In this document: in pieces, positions 23,940 to 36,280 of the stretch
How the letters are laid out: each line of letters begins with the position of its first letter
Position numbering within the stretch: position 1 is the first letter of the stretch
NCBI RefSeq assembly: GCF_963678635.1
Contig: NC_087062.1
Span: 58,420,129 to 58,484,128, forward strand
Origin: Symsagittifera roscoffensis
Taxonomy: Eukaryota; Xenacoelomorpha; Acoela; Convolutidae
Direction: 5' to 3'
DNA length: 64,000 nt
Made by a program: the position numbers and the translations under genes
The notes under the pieces: model-generated
What the model saw: the letters and a program-made list of their open reading frames with translations, nothing else
Told to the model about the DNA's origin: nothing
The model's database searches: none

Positions 23940-24640
23940 TCCAAGTTTAGGCGTAAATAATCGATTATAACGGATTATTATGATGATTTTTTGACTATTA
24001 TAATTGATTATAAATACCAAAATTAGGTGTTTAAAAGATTCATAGTTGATTATAATCGTGATATTTTCCAAGAGATTATAATCTCTTATAATCGATTATA
24101 TTTGATTATAATTTGAATGATTATAGTAGATGAAGAATGAATCTTTCAATCAATTATGAAACTAAATCAATTTGCTGATACTTTGGTGGTTAAAAAGCTT
24201 AAAAAACGCATCACTAAACAAATCTAATGGAGTAGAAATGAAAAAAAAAACCTTATAAATTTGAATTGATTGGAAAACCTTAAAGACTTTTTCTCATTTT
24301 TCATAGGAACCAACGTCTACAAAAAGCATAAAATATAGGCAATTTAGATGCAACTTTGAAGACAAAATGGACAAACAAAAAAAAATATAATCAATTATAA
24401 TCGATGATAATGGATTTTTGTGCAAAATTAAAGAATTGGAAATTTGAATTAAAAAAATGGATTATAATCAATTATAAGTGATTATAATTGTATCGAAAAA
24501 TGGACGAGTAATTAATCGGTAAAATAATCGTTTATAATGGATTCTAGTTATTAATTGAGTAAAATCGATTGTTTCTCAATTTTAGTAAGACTGGTAGTGA
24601 AATTGTAATATAATTGATTATTAACGCTTGAATCTGGATG
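23940..24640. repeat. Cluster of palindromic GATTATAA / TTATAATC motifs
   Basis: Across about 700 bp I find roughly 18 instances of ATTATAATC, GATTATAA or close variants, several as TTATAATCGATTATA palindromes. The motif is scarce elsewhere in the window. There is no fixed period, so this is not a simple tandem repeat. No ORF is present. Confidence 0.65.
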
Positions 24641-25415
24641 CGGGAAATCTAGGTTTTTGAATCTTGAAAGATTTAAACTGCACACGTTTTAATAGTCACG
24701 TGAAACAGATTATAAATAGCAGGTTTATATAACTTTTAACAACATTTAAATGTGAGATATAAAATTATAAAGCATTTAATGGGTTTTAACCTATAGTGAA
24801 GGTAACATTCAAAAGTTTTTTTTCTTCATTTTTTGGGTTTTTTGGGAGAGAGAGAGACATAACTAGTTGTTGTCTGTCTGTAAACTTGAAACAATTTAAA
24901 ATTTTTGTTGCAAAGACAGCTAGCAAAGTTGATTAATCCACGCTAAATCAAATCACTAATTGATCAACATAAACTTTTATGGTAGAATGATGAAAGAGTT
25001 TTTAGCTGCCAATTTCATGAACGATTGTCTAACGTGCTGTTTCGTACGGAGTTTGCATTCTACATGCGACAATTCGTCTATAGGGCTGATTGCAGCAAAT
25101 TATGTTTTGGTTTTTCATACATTTGAGACTGAAGGTTGTTATATTTTTGCATTTTAAAAATTTTCAATTATCAATGAATGTCGAGAACAAAAAAAATCAT
25201 ACGTATCTGCGTTTTACAAGGTACGCTCAAAAAACATTTTTTTTGGAAGTGATGAGATTCGTCTCAAGGGCGCTTTGTTTTAGCATTGCTTTGACAGGAA
25301 ACAATACAATCGTTCAATCGGCCACGAAATTTTCTGTTTATTGAACTTCGATAACTTCAAGGCATTCTTTTATTTTTTTTATAAAACAATGTATAAATTT
25401 GTAACGAAAGCTGCT
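24641..25415. other. AT-rich non-coding stretch
   Basis: It holds a short GA run (about 24845) and two small frames at 24960-25157 and 25090-25344 that lack splice or homology support. I see no gene. Confidence 0.5.
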
Positions 25416-25419
25416 ACAA

Positions 25420-25960
25420 AAACATAGCCAACTGACAGTTAGAAAATAGTAATTAACGCAATGAAACTGAAACAAAAATTGACCTTTTTTTCAAAAGTCT
25501 TCAACTTTCGAATTTCGAAAAAAAATAGATGGCCTTAAAGCTCTTTGAATTTGTATAGCAACTTATGATGAACACTTTTTGCTTAAATTAACTCAATTTG
25601 AGAAAACTAGATTAATACGTAAACCTTTTATTTCACTGGGAAATTTGATAATTAATTTTCATTTTCGAAACTATTAGTCGATCACGTTTTTCGTGACCTT
25701 TACACTTTTGCTGTTCCATAGTGGAGTTTGCCTTCCTTTTAACAAAGGAAATGATCTGAACTTAAAAAAAAATCACAAGTCAAACCGCGAGAAATCAAAT
25801 TTGAGTGTGAACAAATTTTAAGACTTTTTCCTGAAAAAAACCAAAAAAAAAATCAGCAAGACCTATATAAGAGTACCCACTACGGTCATTATTCTTAAAA
25901 TTATTTATTAACAGGCAGGAATAATTTTGAATTTTTCAGTCAGCTCTTTGCTTTAGGTAA
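25420..25960 (+). repeat. Diverged copy of the ~0.95-kb repeat family
   Basis: CATAGCCAACTGACAGTTAG, GATGGCCTTAAAGCTCTTTGAA, ACTCAATTTGAGAAAACT, the GATCACGTTTTTCGTGAC block and GTGGAGTTTGCCTTCC appear in family order. TATATAAGAG follows at 25864-25873. The CTCTTTCAC and GGGCACTTCGTGCCC blocks are missing. Confidence 0.65.
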
Positions 25961-26034
25961 TTTTTTCCAACGATTTATCGAAGTTACTTTTACTCTGTTG
26001 TTTTAGTCGTAGTCAATTGCCAGTCAAAGCTCTC

Positions 26035-26440
26035 AAAAAATCTTATTTTTTTTGACACACCCTTCTTCGGGAATTCGACCCCATGCCGACCCAAAGGGTC
26101 CCCCTATGTACTATTTTGAGATATCCATTTTTGTGACGGACCCTTAAATTTTTCAAAGGGTGCCAAAATATACTAAATCTGAGTGTGGAGCGCGCGCAGA
26201 AAAAAAACTGTTTTTGGTCAAAATTCAAAAAAATGCCTAAAAATGCTTTTTTAGGCCTGTTTTCTTTCAAAACTTTGCCTGCGGCGCAGAAAATTTGGTC
26301 ATAATGGGGTCTTTATAGTGATTTAGGATAGCTCAGAAAATCAATCTTGTCGACCTAAAAAAAGGTAGACAAAATTGTCGAATTTTTTTGAAAATCCGAC
26401 CCCCCCCCCTCGAGAAAATCCTAGATCCGCCCCTGCTTAA
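26035..26440 (-). repeat. CCCTTTGGG-type repeat, inverted copy, with C10 tract
   Basis: The reverse complement of this stretch follows the 23400-23760 repeat through the GATTTTCTGAGC, CCGCAGGCAAA, GCGCGCGCTC, TCAAAATAGTACA and CCCTTTGGGT blocks. The homopolymer (26400-26409, ten C) lies on the other side of the block order here. Confidence 0.7.
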
Positions 26441-26748
26441 TAGTGACATAACTCTGATGGCTCGCGCAAGTTCTCGGATATTTTATTGGATCGCAGAGAA
26501 AAATCTTAGTAGCGTAGAGTAATGAAATATATATTTTGGGGTGTAGCAACAGTCGCAGCATGTTTATTTTGAGTCGCGACATGCCCACTGTGATCTGTGA
26601 TTACTGCGAAACTAGTCAAAAAACTTGAACCAAGTTTGGCTGAGAATTCAAATTTTCTTTTCACACCATTTACTTTTTGAATTTTTCCCTGTATTCTATA
26701 GTCAAACCAGAAAACTTTAAGCTTGAGCCTAAACAAATTTTAAGATTT

Positions 26749-27584
26749 ATCTGTTCTCTGGAAAACCGCGGCCAGGAAGAATGTTAGGTTTTTGAAATGT
26801 TTTGAAAAAAATGTCGTCAAATTGTTCACGCCAAATTTTATCGCATAAGTGCTTGGTGGGTCATTAAATATACTTTTTAATCTCGACAATTTGCGGATAC
26901 TTGTATTTGAGCGGCGACAATTGCGTAGCAACCAAGATGAGCCAGTGATGATCGCGATGGTCACCAATCATAGAAAGTTCTGAAAAAAAAAGCAACGCTT
27001 TGAGGTTTTTTTCTTTCCAACTCAAATTTTGAAACAATTAGAAAATTTATGGTGTCCTAATTAGTAAGCACTTTTCTAACTGTCTGTGGGCATTTTTTAA
27101 TAGTTAATGAACAATGTTAGCTTACAATTTTTTGAAATCGTCTTTGTTTTGCTTGAGTTTGTTTTTTAAAAAAATTGAAAACTAACTTTATTCATTAACT
27201 TTTAAAAAATACCCACAGACAGTTAGAAAAGTGCTTACTAATTAGGAAACCATAAATTTTCCAATTGTTTTTTCAAAATTTGAGTTGGAAAGAAACAAGC
27301 CTCAAAGCTTTTCTTCTTTTTTCAGAACTTTCTATGATTGGTGACTATCGCGACCATCAGGGCTCATTATGGTTGCTACGCAATTGTCGCCCCCCAAATA
27401 AAAGTATCCGCAAATTGTCGAGATTAAAAAGTATATTTAGTGACCCAACAAGCATTTATGCGATAAACCTATGTGCGAGTTTGCGCGACCAATAAAACTC
27501 TGCGTGAACAATTTGACGACTTTTTTTTCAAAACATTTCAAAAACCTAACATTCTTCCTGGCAGCGGATTTCCAGAGAACAGAT
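26749..27584. repeat. Fold-back element: inverted repeat arms with ~80-nt loop
   Basis: The left arm, 26749-27111, and the right arm, 27191-27584, are near reverse complements over their whole length. The outer ends match as ATCTGTTCTCTGG against CCAGAGAACAGAT, and the inner ends as GTCTGTGGG against CCCACAGAC. The loop is about 79 nt. No transposase or ORF is present. It resembles a non-autonomous palindromic element; a transcript would form a long hairpin. Confidence 0.85.
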
Positions 27585-27979
27585 AGCAATACGAGAACTT
27601 AAATCTAAATATCAAAAGAATTGGGTAAAATTGAATAAAATTAAAGTGAATTCCAGCTGAACAATTCAGCCCAATAATAATGACCAGATCTAAGATTTTA
27701 TTGAGGTGAAAGGAATTCCAGACTTTTTTCAGGCAAACCAAATTGATTTTCCGAGCTCCCTCCCTCAAAACATACTAAGAGTGTACTTCAACCAAAGTTT
27801 TCGGAAGGACCCTGTATGTAGTCAGTGGGTCGCATCCCTTAGGATAGGATACCCCCACTCGCCCAGAGCAATGACCGCAAATTAAATTCGCACCTGATAG
27901 GTAGGCGACACCCCTCTTTGAAGTCTGTCCCTGATGGTACTATCTACAGTATCTGCTACGTCGAACCAAACACACTTAC
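27585..27979. other. Non-coding stretch between fold-back element and host exon
   Basis: It includes a short match to the CAACCAAATTGATTTTCTGAGCT block at about 27728 and otherwise nothing recognisable. Confidence 0.45.
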
Positions 27980-28107
27980 CTTGTTTTCCTCTTCGAACTG
28001 TTTCATTGCCTTGTCGCGGAGTTCAAAGCTCTTGACGCAGCAGTCGTATATGTTTGGCTGCGCAGAGTCGAAGTTCAGCTGGTAGCAGATGCACAAGTCG
28101 GGAATTG
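27980..28107 (-). CDS. Probable host exon (downstream of the pair)
   Basis: On the minus strand an acceptor TGTTAG precedes 28107, and a strong donor, AACAAG then GTAAGTGTG, follows 27980. The 128-bp exon gives IPDLCICYQLNFDSAQPN then YDCCVKSFELRDKAMKQFEE, has three Cys in its last two-thirds and a charged helical end, and is visibly richer in G+C than its surroundings. Its first two bases complete a codon begun by the exon at 29996-30181 (T plus CA, Ser). I do not recognise the family. The next exon downstream is not evident; the fold-back repeat lies there. Confidence 0.5.
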
Positions 28108-29995
28108 CTAACACAAACATCCATTTTTTCTCCCTCAAGTTTTTCTCTCTCATTTCACAGTTGAAGTTTTTTTTGCATGCAATTTATAAAAAAAATTTGG
28201 TCATTTTATGTGTCAATCTGAAGAAAAAAATGAACCACAATGCCCAATTTTCATTTAAATTTTTTAAAAATCAATGAAGAAGTGACTTAGCCGCATGAAG
28301 CTAAAATCTCGTAGAGCAAGACGCAATAACATGTCGATATGTTACTAAAACAATTGTCCTTAGAGTTAGGGTTAATCTTTCGGATTGTCCCAAACTTTGT
28401 ATTTTTGCGAAATCAATGAATAACGCAGAGAGCAAAACATTGTTTCTGCTTGATTGATTGATATAAATGCGTTATTTTCTTGACGATTTCCAACACGGTC
28501 GAATTTTGAACAGATAAGAGACTGGTGAAGTTTTCCTTTAGCTATTTTCTGTGATTTTTGTAATAAGCGAAAAACAATTTGAGCTGGTGCTGAAATCTGA
28601 TTGACGAGTTCTAGCCAACTAGATTCGAGAAAAATAGTTTTTCTTGAATATATTCAAAAATTGGTTTTGGGTGGATTGGTAATATTTTTTTCAAAATAAA
28701 GTATAAAAGTTTTTTATCAATGGTTTCAAATTTTTGACTAAAATAGCGTCTCTCACGTGGGATATTTTCTTCGGAAAAATTCTTGCATTTCTGAATTGTA
28801 ACTAAATTGCGCGCCCGCAAAAAAAAAGTTAAATCTGGCTAAGAACGATTTCATGGGGACTATTTTATTATTGAGGGAATCAATAAAGAATAAATTTCAA
28901 CCGATCAAAATTATGAGACATTCTTTTTGGTTAAATGGTTCTTAACAAAATCGAAGTGAAAATATGCAGAAAATGAAAAATAGCAGAGCAGTCAAGATAT
29001 TGAATTATTTATTTTGTTTTCAAATTTCTGAAAATTGGTTTTCTCCAAGTATTCCGTTTTTCAAATGCGTCTCAGGACTCACATTACTTGAAAACTCAAT
29101 TGTCTGCTTATTTAACGATCGCTCAATTTTTAATTTCAATTGCCTGGATTTATTTGTTTAATTTGCTCTATACTGATTGGCTGAAATTGATTTTCTATCA
29201 TTTGGTCTATGCAAAAACGGGACGCCATCAGTTTCATAAGACACAAGGAGAGCCGGTTCATGGGCAAGTAGCATAGATTAATCCGACCATAATCTCAAAA
29301 TAGTACAACTATTTTTCAAGTTAGTATCGTTTTTGTGCCAAGTGTGAAAAAGGATGTGAGCGGAAACTTAGAATTTCGAAATAATTGACAGTCACAGTAA
29401 AATGGCAAATTGGAGAACGGTTTTTACCAAACAAAATCTAGAAAAACAAAAAAAACATTGAAAAGTTCAAAAAAAAATGGTCTTTTCAATTTTTTGCAGA
29501 GCTTGTTTTGAGCTTTTGAAGTTTTTATTACCAAAATGACGCAAAGAAAAACCTGCAAAACTAAATAACCGGGTTGAAAATAAACTTTTGGCTGGAAAAA
29601 ATCTCGGCTAAGATCGATCGGGTTTTTTGCTCAAAAATGAACTAAGACTCAAAAAATGTGGACCAGTTTTTCTCGGCACTGGGCTAATTGTTAAATATTG
29701 GTTAATATCGTTCGAATTGCAACTGAAAAGACTTTAATATGATTTACCACTCCATTCTCATTCCAATCATTACCTGTAGTACCTAAACTAGATCCAAAAT
29801 CAAAGTTCCACCTTAGTTTCAATGGTCGCAACAAAAAAAAACTCAATGAAGTCCGACTCTTTCTCACTTTCCTCCACCCATCATTTAAAGCTGACTTATC
29901 CCTTGACTACTCGCTATATCATAAAATTTGTGCTTAAGACAGGTGAGGGAAAAGATCCTAAAAACCAAACTTTAAAATTCCGTTTCTATACTTAC
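28108..29995 (-). other. Presumed intron or gap between two host exons
   Basis: AT-rich and without further exon-like segments that I can support. A plus-strand frame at 29088-29276 with one hydrophobic run was considered but lacks clear splice sites. Confidence 0.35.
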
Positions 29996-30181
29996 AAGTG
30001 AGCTCAATGCACTTTCCGATTGATATTTCAATATTCACCTGCCAGTAGGGCTTAATTTCGTCTATGGTATAGTAATTCAATTCTATGTCACTTATAGTGA
30101 ACACAATGTTGATTGAATTAATGAAGAGGACTCCGACAATCCAGATGTGAGAAAAAGCGAGCATGACCGAATGTTCGTAAA
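29996..30181 (-). CDS. Probable host exon with one membrane span
   Basis: On the minus strand the acceptor TTTTTTGTTCAG ends just before 30181, and a donor, ACTT then GTAAGTATAG, follows 29996. The 186-bp exon encodes YEHSVMLAFSHIWIVGVLF and onward, with a hydrophobic span of about 25 residues and then an acidic stretch with two Tyr and one Cys. The phase (two bases in, one base out) is compatible with the exon at 27980-28107. A multi-pass membrane protein is possible. I recognise no family, and the 5' exon is not found. Confidence 0.5.
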
Positions 30182-31689
30182 CTGAACAAAAAATCAATTT
30201 ATAAAAAAATTCGATTTATGAAGTTTGAACCAATGACTTGTATTAATGCACAAGTCGCCTTAAATGATCGTTTGGTGTCCATCTGTATACCTTAGTAACC
30301 TATCGCTACTTGCTGTTTTTTTTAATGTAACACACGAGCTCAATTTATTTCCGTGATATATTTGAAAAACTAGAGCAAAAAATGAGTCAGTAGTGCAATA
30401 TTTGAAAAACTATAGTGCAGTATTTGAAACTTTAGAGCAATATTCGAATAATGCACTAGCGTTTTGAATACTGCACTAGTCTTTCAAATGTGAAATTTAA
30501 AAGAACAGTGCAAAATCTTTCTTAGAACAATCAGCTAAAACAAATTAGAAAGTAGAAATCACGAGTGAGCGTGAAAATTTGTTCAAATGTGGGTACTTTG
30601 TGCAAACTTTTCACATGTATTTCATATCAGATAAGCAACAGCCTATAATGCATCTCGAATTTTGTTCACATCTCGATACTGCGCGTCTCGATTTGTTCAC
30701 AAATATTCTCGATGCAATATGTAGCTGCTGATTATCTTCCACAAAACTGTGCGTATGCTAAAAACTGTCAGCGCCAGCGCGTACTTCCTTTCTAAAATGT
30801 TAGCATGCACTACGGACTTATAATGTGTTCTATTCATTTTTTCCACAGCGTACGTTTAAGTCTTAAGCTACATCTACTGTGGTATTACAGGCCCTAATGT
30901 ACATAAACCGATATAGGTATAATGTAAAAGCTGATATACCAATGAACAATGTTAATATATTGACGGTTAAATTTTGCAGCAACATTTAAACTTAATAATG
31001 AACGAAAACAGCCAGGTTCTATGCAACAAGCTCAAACCACTATACTATAGGTTAACACCGGTTTAAACATTGTTACGACATAGTTCCTCCGCTAATTAAA
31101 TCATAAGTAAATTTGAGTTTTAAAAAAAATAATTTGAAATTATAACTAAAATTCAATTTTAAACAAGACTGCTGGTATCAGGGCAAAGCCCTGAAAGTTT
31201 CGACTGCCTTTTCAGGTCTATGGAGCAGTAATAACATAAAAAATTTAAATGCAATAAAATGAAAAAAATTTTAAAATTGAGATTTTTTTGAAAAAACATC
31301 ACCCCACACGCCATAATCAGTACAAAGTGATAGATTTTGCTCCTATTAGCAAATCAATTATGGCATATAAGTTTCCTTGAAACAACTTGGAACGATTTTT
31401 AAGACGAATTAAATCTCCGCTTACGCGTTAAAAGCGCGAAATATATCGCGCGTTAATTGTCCCAAATTGGCCAAAATGGCGATCTTTAAACCTACATAAT
31501 TTTGCTAAGAATTATCACAGGTAAAATATCTTCTCAAAATTAAGCTCAGGACAACAATAAATTTTGAATGATATAAAAAAGCCCGTGAAAAGTTGTTACA
31601 TTACGAGGATAAACTCTGCATTGGATAGGCGCACAATTTTGTGTCTGTATGTTACTGGATTTCAGAAACTAATCTTTAAACATGTTCCA
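30182..31689. other. Intergenic, with a local inverted-repeat patch at 30360-30490
   Basis: Around 30360-30490 the motif AGTGCAATATTTGAAA and its complement TTTTGAATACTGCACT recur several times within 130 bp. I see no gene in the rest. Confidence 0.45.
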
Positions 31690-31880
31690 AAATGTAAGTG
31701 GATTCCACTTAAAAACTTCCGTGGGTTCCGCATACAAATGAGAGTAACGTAAATTGTCGGCACATTTGTTGTGTCGCGGATTCCGCAACAAGCGAATATA
31801 GCTAGTTTTTTTGGATTCCGCAACTGTAAGTGGATTCCGCAAAAAATAAGCGGAATCCTCAAATCTAAGCCGATTCAATA
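31690..31880. repeat. Outlying cluster of GGATTCCGC motifs
   Basis: Seven or so copies of GGATTCCGC(A), GCGGAATCC or one-base variants, in both orientations, occur within 190 bp. The same motif dominates the array from 32 kb, and this looks like a detached or older piece of it. Confidence 0.6.
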
Positions 31881-32034
31881 AACTGTAATCGGATTCCGAA
31901 TTTTGTTTATTACTGAACTTGCATAAGAACATTAAAAGCTAGATCTGGAATTCTTATTTCTAGCAATGCCGAATTTAAAAGCAAGGACTTAACCATTGTC
32001 AGCGGAATCCATGAACAAGTCTCAAAACCTTGGT

Positions 32035-35000
32035 TACCCAAATCGGTGGATGTCATTCTTTAGTAATTTGGAAACAAAACACGGAATAATTTTAATATTT
32101 GGAGTCACTGAGAACTACAACACACAGCATATCGCCAAATACTGATTTTCGAAGCATAACGCCGAATAAATTCAGTAATTGCAGTCATTGGGTTGAGATG
32201 GTATTGAAGCAAAACACACAGCATATCGCTCGATATGGTCAGTTATTGGGATTGATTGAATCCCAAAAACTGGAATAATTGAGAATAAAAATGAAATAAT
32301 TTCATTATTTGGAGTCATTAATTTGAGAGTGATTAGAAACACAACGCATAGCAAATCGTCCAATTAGTTCAGTAATTGGGATTTCATCGATCCCAAAAAC
32401 TGGTCAAAAATTGAGACCAGTCATCAATCCCAAACACTGATCAAGTAAATTCCTAATCTAGTGAAATCGAATCGTGTAATTAAATTATATAATTTTAAAC
32501 GCTACTACAAATATACAAATAAGTAAACGGAATCCGCAAACATAATGCGGACTTCACTTACAATTTGCTGATTCCCCTTACACTTTGCAGATTCCACTTA
32601 CAGTTACGGATTCCGCAACAGCTCAATTTAACTATACAAATTTCTTGTTGTTTGTTTGCAGACTCCACATACTGTTCTGGATTCCGCAAATACTGTTGCG
32701 GATTCCGCAAGTTTGTCTATTTTTGGAGCGATTTTGAGCTGAACAGTGTTTTAAGTATTTGTTTGCGGAATCCATAACAGCAAAGAAGATCAAATAAAAA
32801 TAGCAATGATAAGGATTCCGCGACAAATCTGATTTTGGCCTGTTGTGGAAACCGCATACAATGCACAGAGTTCACAGTTTGGCCTCGTAATGTAGTTAAA
32901 AAGTCGAAATTTGTCTGAAGAAAAAAAATCCAACCGAGCACAAATATTCCGTTACTTTTGTTACGAAAGTCCGAACAAAAGGTTATTTGAAAGAGTAACT
33001 GATTGAATCGAACTTTGAGAAAGTTCTGCTTACAACACGCGAATGTTAAGAAGTTCTATCCAGTGCTTGATTAGTGTTCCGCCAAGCTGCCAGTATATAC
33101 CGTTGAGCGCGATATATCTGCAGTAGTGTTGAGGTCTGACTTTGAACAGTTCTCCGTGAAACAAATGCCAAATATTTTGATATTTTTTTTACCAAAAAAT
33201 TCAAGTATTTGAGTTTGAATAATGCTTATTTTGGTTTGTATGGCTTGATTTAAGTTATTTACTATAATTTCTTCTGAATTACATGTCTCAAAAAATCACA
33301 ATTGAGGCAGAGACATATTTAAAATTGGGCACAATTTGCTCAAAACTGGAAAAATTATTCTGATATTTTTTTACACGAAAACTGATTGAGCTTAAAAAGA
33401 ATCACAGACTGATTTTATTTAAAATTTTGCCATTAAATGAAACACAGTAAAGCCGAATTCCCGATAGCAGGTCGTAAATTATCGGGGATATATTTGTTGC
33501 AACTAGTGTGTCAAGTAATCAAATTGGCCCTCAGTGCGCGTGAACTCCAGCGAGCTAAGCTAAATCTCTGAGACCTGTTTCAAGTAGTTTTGTAAGGGTC
33601 TAGGGCAATCATCCATTACTGAAAACAGTCGGATGTTTATTCAACGAAATCTGTTTCTCGTATATTCAAGCTTTTTTTGGAACATCGGATGTTTGCACTT
33701 AAGAATGATCGAACTGAAGAAGTATGTCCGGCTTGTTGCTTTTCTCGGATAGAAAATTTATTGAGTAATTTCAGAACAGAAGCTGCACTTCGCTAACACA
33801 AACAAATAGCAACACAAAACCAAAAATAGAACTGCAAAGTAAAAAGAAATATGCTTCAAGAGGAAAACAACTTAAAAAAAACATAAATGGTTAAAAACAC
33901 GAGTCTCGCAGGGAAACTATTTGAATCAACTAGCATGCCTCAATTAATTCATAAATACTATTTAGGCGCGTTGAAATTTTGACAGATCTTAGCACTTAAT
34001 CGTTGAACACAAAAAATAAGAGATTAAAATGACGCATAACTTACTCCATTTAAATGTCAAACCGCTAAATTTTGAAATGTTATGAAAAACTATCTGAGGT
34101 TAGATGGAAGCAAAGTACTTTGCATTGCCCGACACGCTATACAAGTACACATTGACTCTTCTCGTCTTATAACGCATTAGCAAGACCAAATAGTCTGCTG
34201 CAATCTAATTTCTGTAATATTTTCCAAAGCGAACTTTTTTTACAGCACTACGCTAACAAAAATTGGTGAATTTCAAATTCCCTGCATCAAAAAGTTTTTA
34301 AGAAGCACAATCAAAAATCGAACGGGGTCTCGATCAACAGAACCATTGCAAAAAATAACAAGGATAGCCAGTTGTGATGTGCAAATAGCACAAAAAAAAC
34401 GATCATATTCATAAAAAAGTACAAACTGAAGACTTTTTCTTTTTTCGAATTCTAAGTCGTTTTTTGAACGCGGTGTGATAAGAACACGTTTTTAAAAAAT
34501 CTGGCTAAGGTCGCGCTAAATAGTTTTCGTTTTATTAAAATCAATTTATTTAGCCCACAATGTCTAGATTACGAAAGTTACTCAACCCCCAAAAAATTCA
34601 TAGCATAATCAGTTGGAAAAAAGTAGTGAACGCAAGTAAAAATTAAAAAAAACATGACGATGACGACAAAATCAAAAGTTGAAACCCAATACGCCGAAAA
34701 TTATTAATAAAGAAAAAAATCATTTTGCAAAACGCCTTATGAAAACTTGACTCTAACATACGTTCATATACATGGCAAAATTAGCAGGGTGCACTCGTGG
34801 ATGCTATTTCTAATACTCGCCACTCTGTGAAGTTTTGAACGGTTAAAAGTCTATTTCTTATTTTTTGTTTACTTTAAACTTCGTTTATGTGAGAGTGTCA
34901 TCTCCCTTCCCTGATGTCAGACAACCCAAACATAAATTTTATTGTGAACAACTTGCCCTGCAATACCATACGACTTAAAAAAGTGAAAAATGATTTTTTT

Positions 35001-36280
35001 TCATTAACTCTAAAAAAGAAATGAATTTCGCTACGCTTTGATCTCAAGATTTTTCTATGCTATATGAATTAAAACAGGTACAAAAATAAAAAAAATCCGG
35101 TCAATCACTTCACATTTTTACAAATTACACTAATTCATTCAATTTAAATAAGGATAAATCGAAACAACAGATCGGCGAATTGTGTTAAGTTCTACTTCAT
35201 CTAAACTGAAAACGAAACCTGTACAACTGCAAGACGCATCGAGTGCTAGCACTACATAAGATAGATGAGAATTAAAGAATAAATTATATTAGGTTGGTTT
35301 CTCATTAGAATGGTCGAGATGAAAGAATGTGTCAGATTTTATACATGAAAAGCTAACGAAGCAGTCCTCCAAATCGGTGCACGACATCATTCAGTAATTT
35401 GGAAACACAACACTAAAAAAATTCAATATTTGGAGTCACTGAGAAATACAACACACAGTATCTCACCAAATTAGGTCAGTATTTGGGATTGCTTCAATCC
35501 CAAATACTGGTCAAAAATTGAGACCAGTCATCAATCCCAAACACTGATCAAGTAAATTCCTAATCTAGTGAAATCGAATCATGTAATTAAAATATATAAT
35601 TGCAAACGCTACTACAAATATACATATAAGTAAACGGAATCCGCAAACATAATGCGGACTTCACTTACAATTTGCTGATTGCCCTTACACTTTGCAGATT
35701 CCACTTACAGTTACGGATTCCGCAACAGCTCAATTTAACTATACAAATGTCTTATTGTTTGTTTGCAGACTCCACATACTGTTCTGGACTCCGCAAATAC
35801 TGTTGCGGATTCCACAAGTTCGTCTATTTTTGGAGCGATTTTGAGCTGAACAGTGTTTTAAGTATTTGTTTGCGGAATCCATAACAGCAAAGAAGATCAA
35901 ATAAAAATAGCAATAAAAAGGATTCCGCGACAAATCTGATTTTGGCCTGTTGGTTTGTTTTGCAGTTATGTAAGTTTTTGCAATCACTTCATTTTTTTTT
36001 TTAAATTACACCAATTCAATCAATTTAAGTAAGGAGGAATCGAAACAATTGATCGGCGAATTGTGTTTATTTCTACTTCATCTAAACTGAAATTGAAACC
36101 CGTACAACTGCAAGACGCATCGAATGCTAGCACTACAAGATAGATGAGAATTAACGAATAAATTATATTAGGTTGGTTTCTCATTAGAATGGTCGAGATG
36201 AAAGAATGTGTCAGATTTTATACATGAAAAGCTAACGAAGCAAACCTCCAAATCGGTGCATGTCATCAATTAGTAAGTTG
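32035..36280. repeat. Higher-order repeat unit 1 (about 4.28 kb)
   Basis: It consists of a motif-rich monomer (to about 32850), a 2.4-kb spacer (about 32850-35290) and a shortened monomer. Monomers carry GGATTCCGCAAC, its complement, and TATTTGGGATT with AATCCCAAATACTG. All small ORFs here recur as shadows at each repeat and show no coding signal. The unit matches 36281-40560 with a constant offset of about 4280 bp. Confidence 0.85.

Noticed and set aside
24960-25344. Overlapping small frames as a possible gene
   Set aside because: No splice context, no motif, and composition equal to the AT-rich background.
29088-29276. Hydrophobic 62-codon plus-strand frame as a host exon
   Set aside because: No convincing acceptor, the downstream GTAGCAT is a weak donor, and it lies on the strand opposite the two supported exons.
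33585-33592. CTGTTTCA, resembling the core of the C. elegans piRNA upstream motif
   Set aside because: An 8-mer is expected about twice by chance in this window on both strands. It is present only because the spacer is duplicated, and the surrounding larger motif is not matched.
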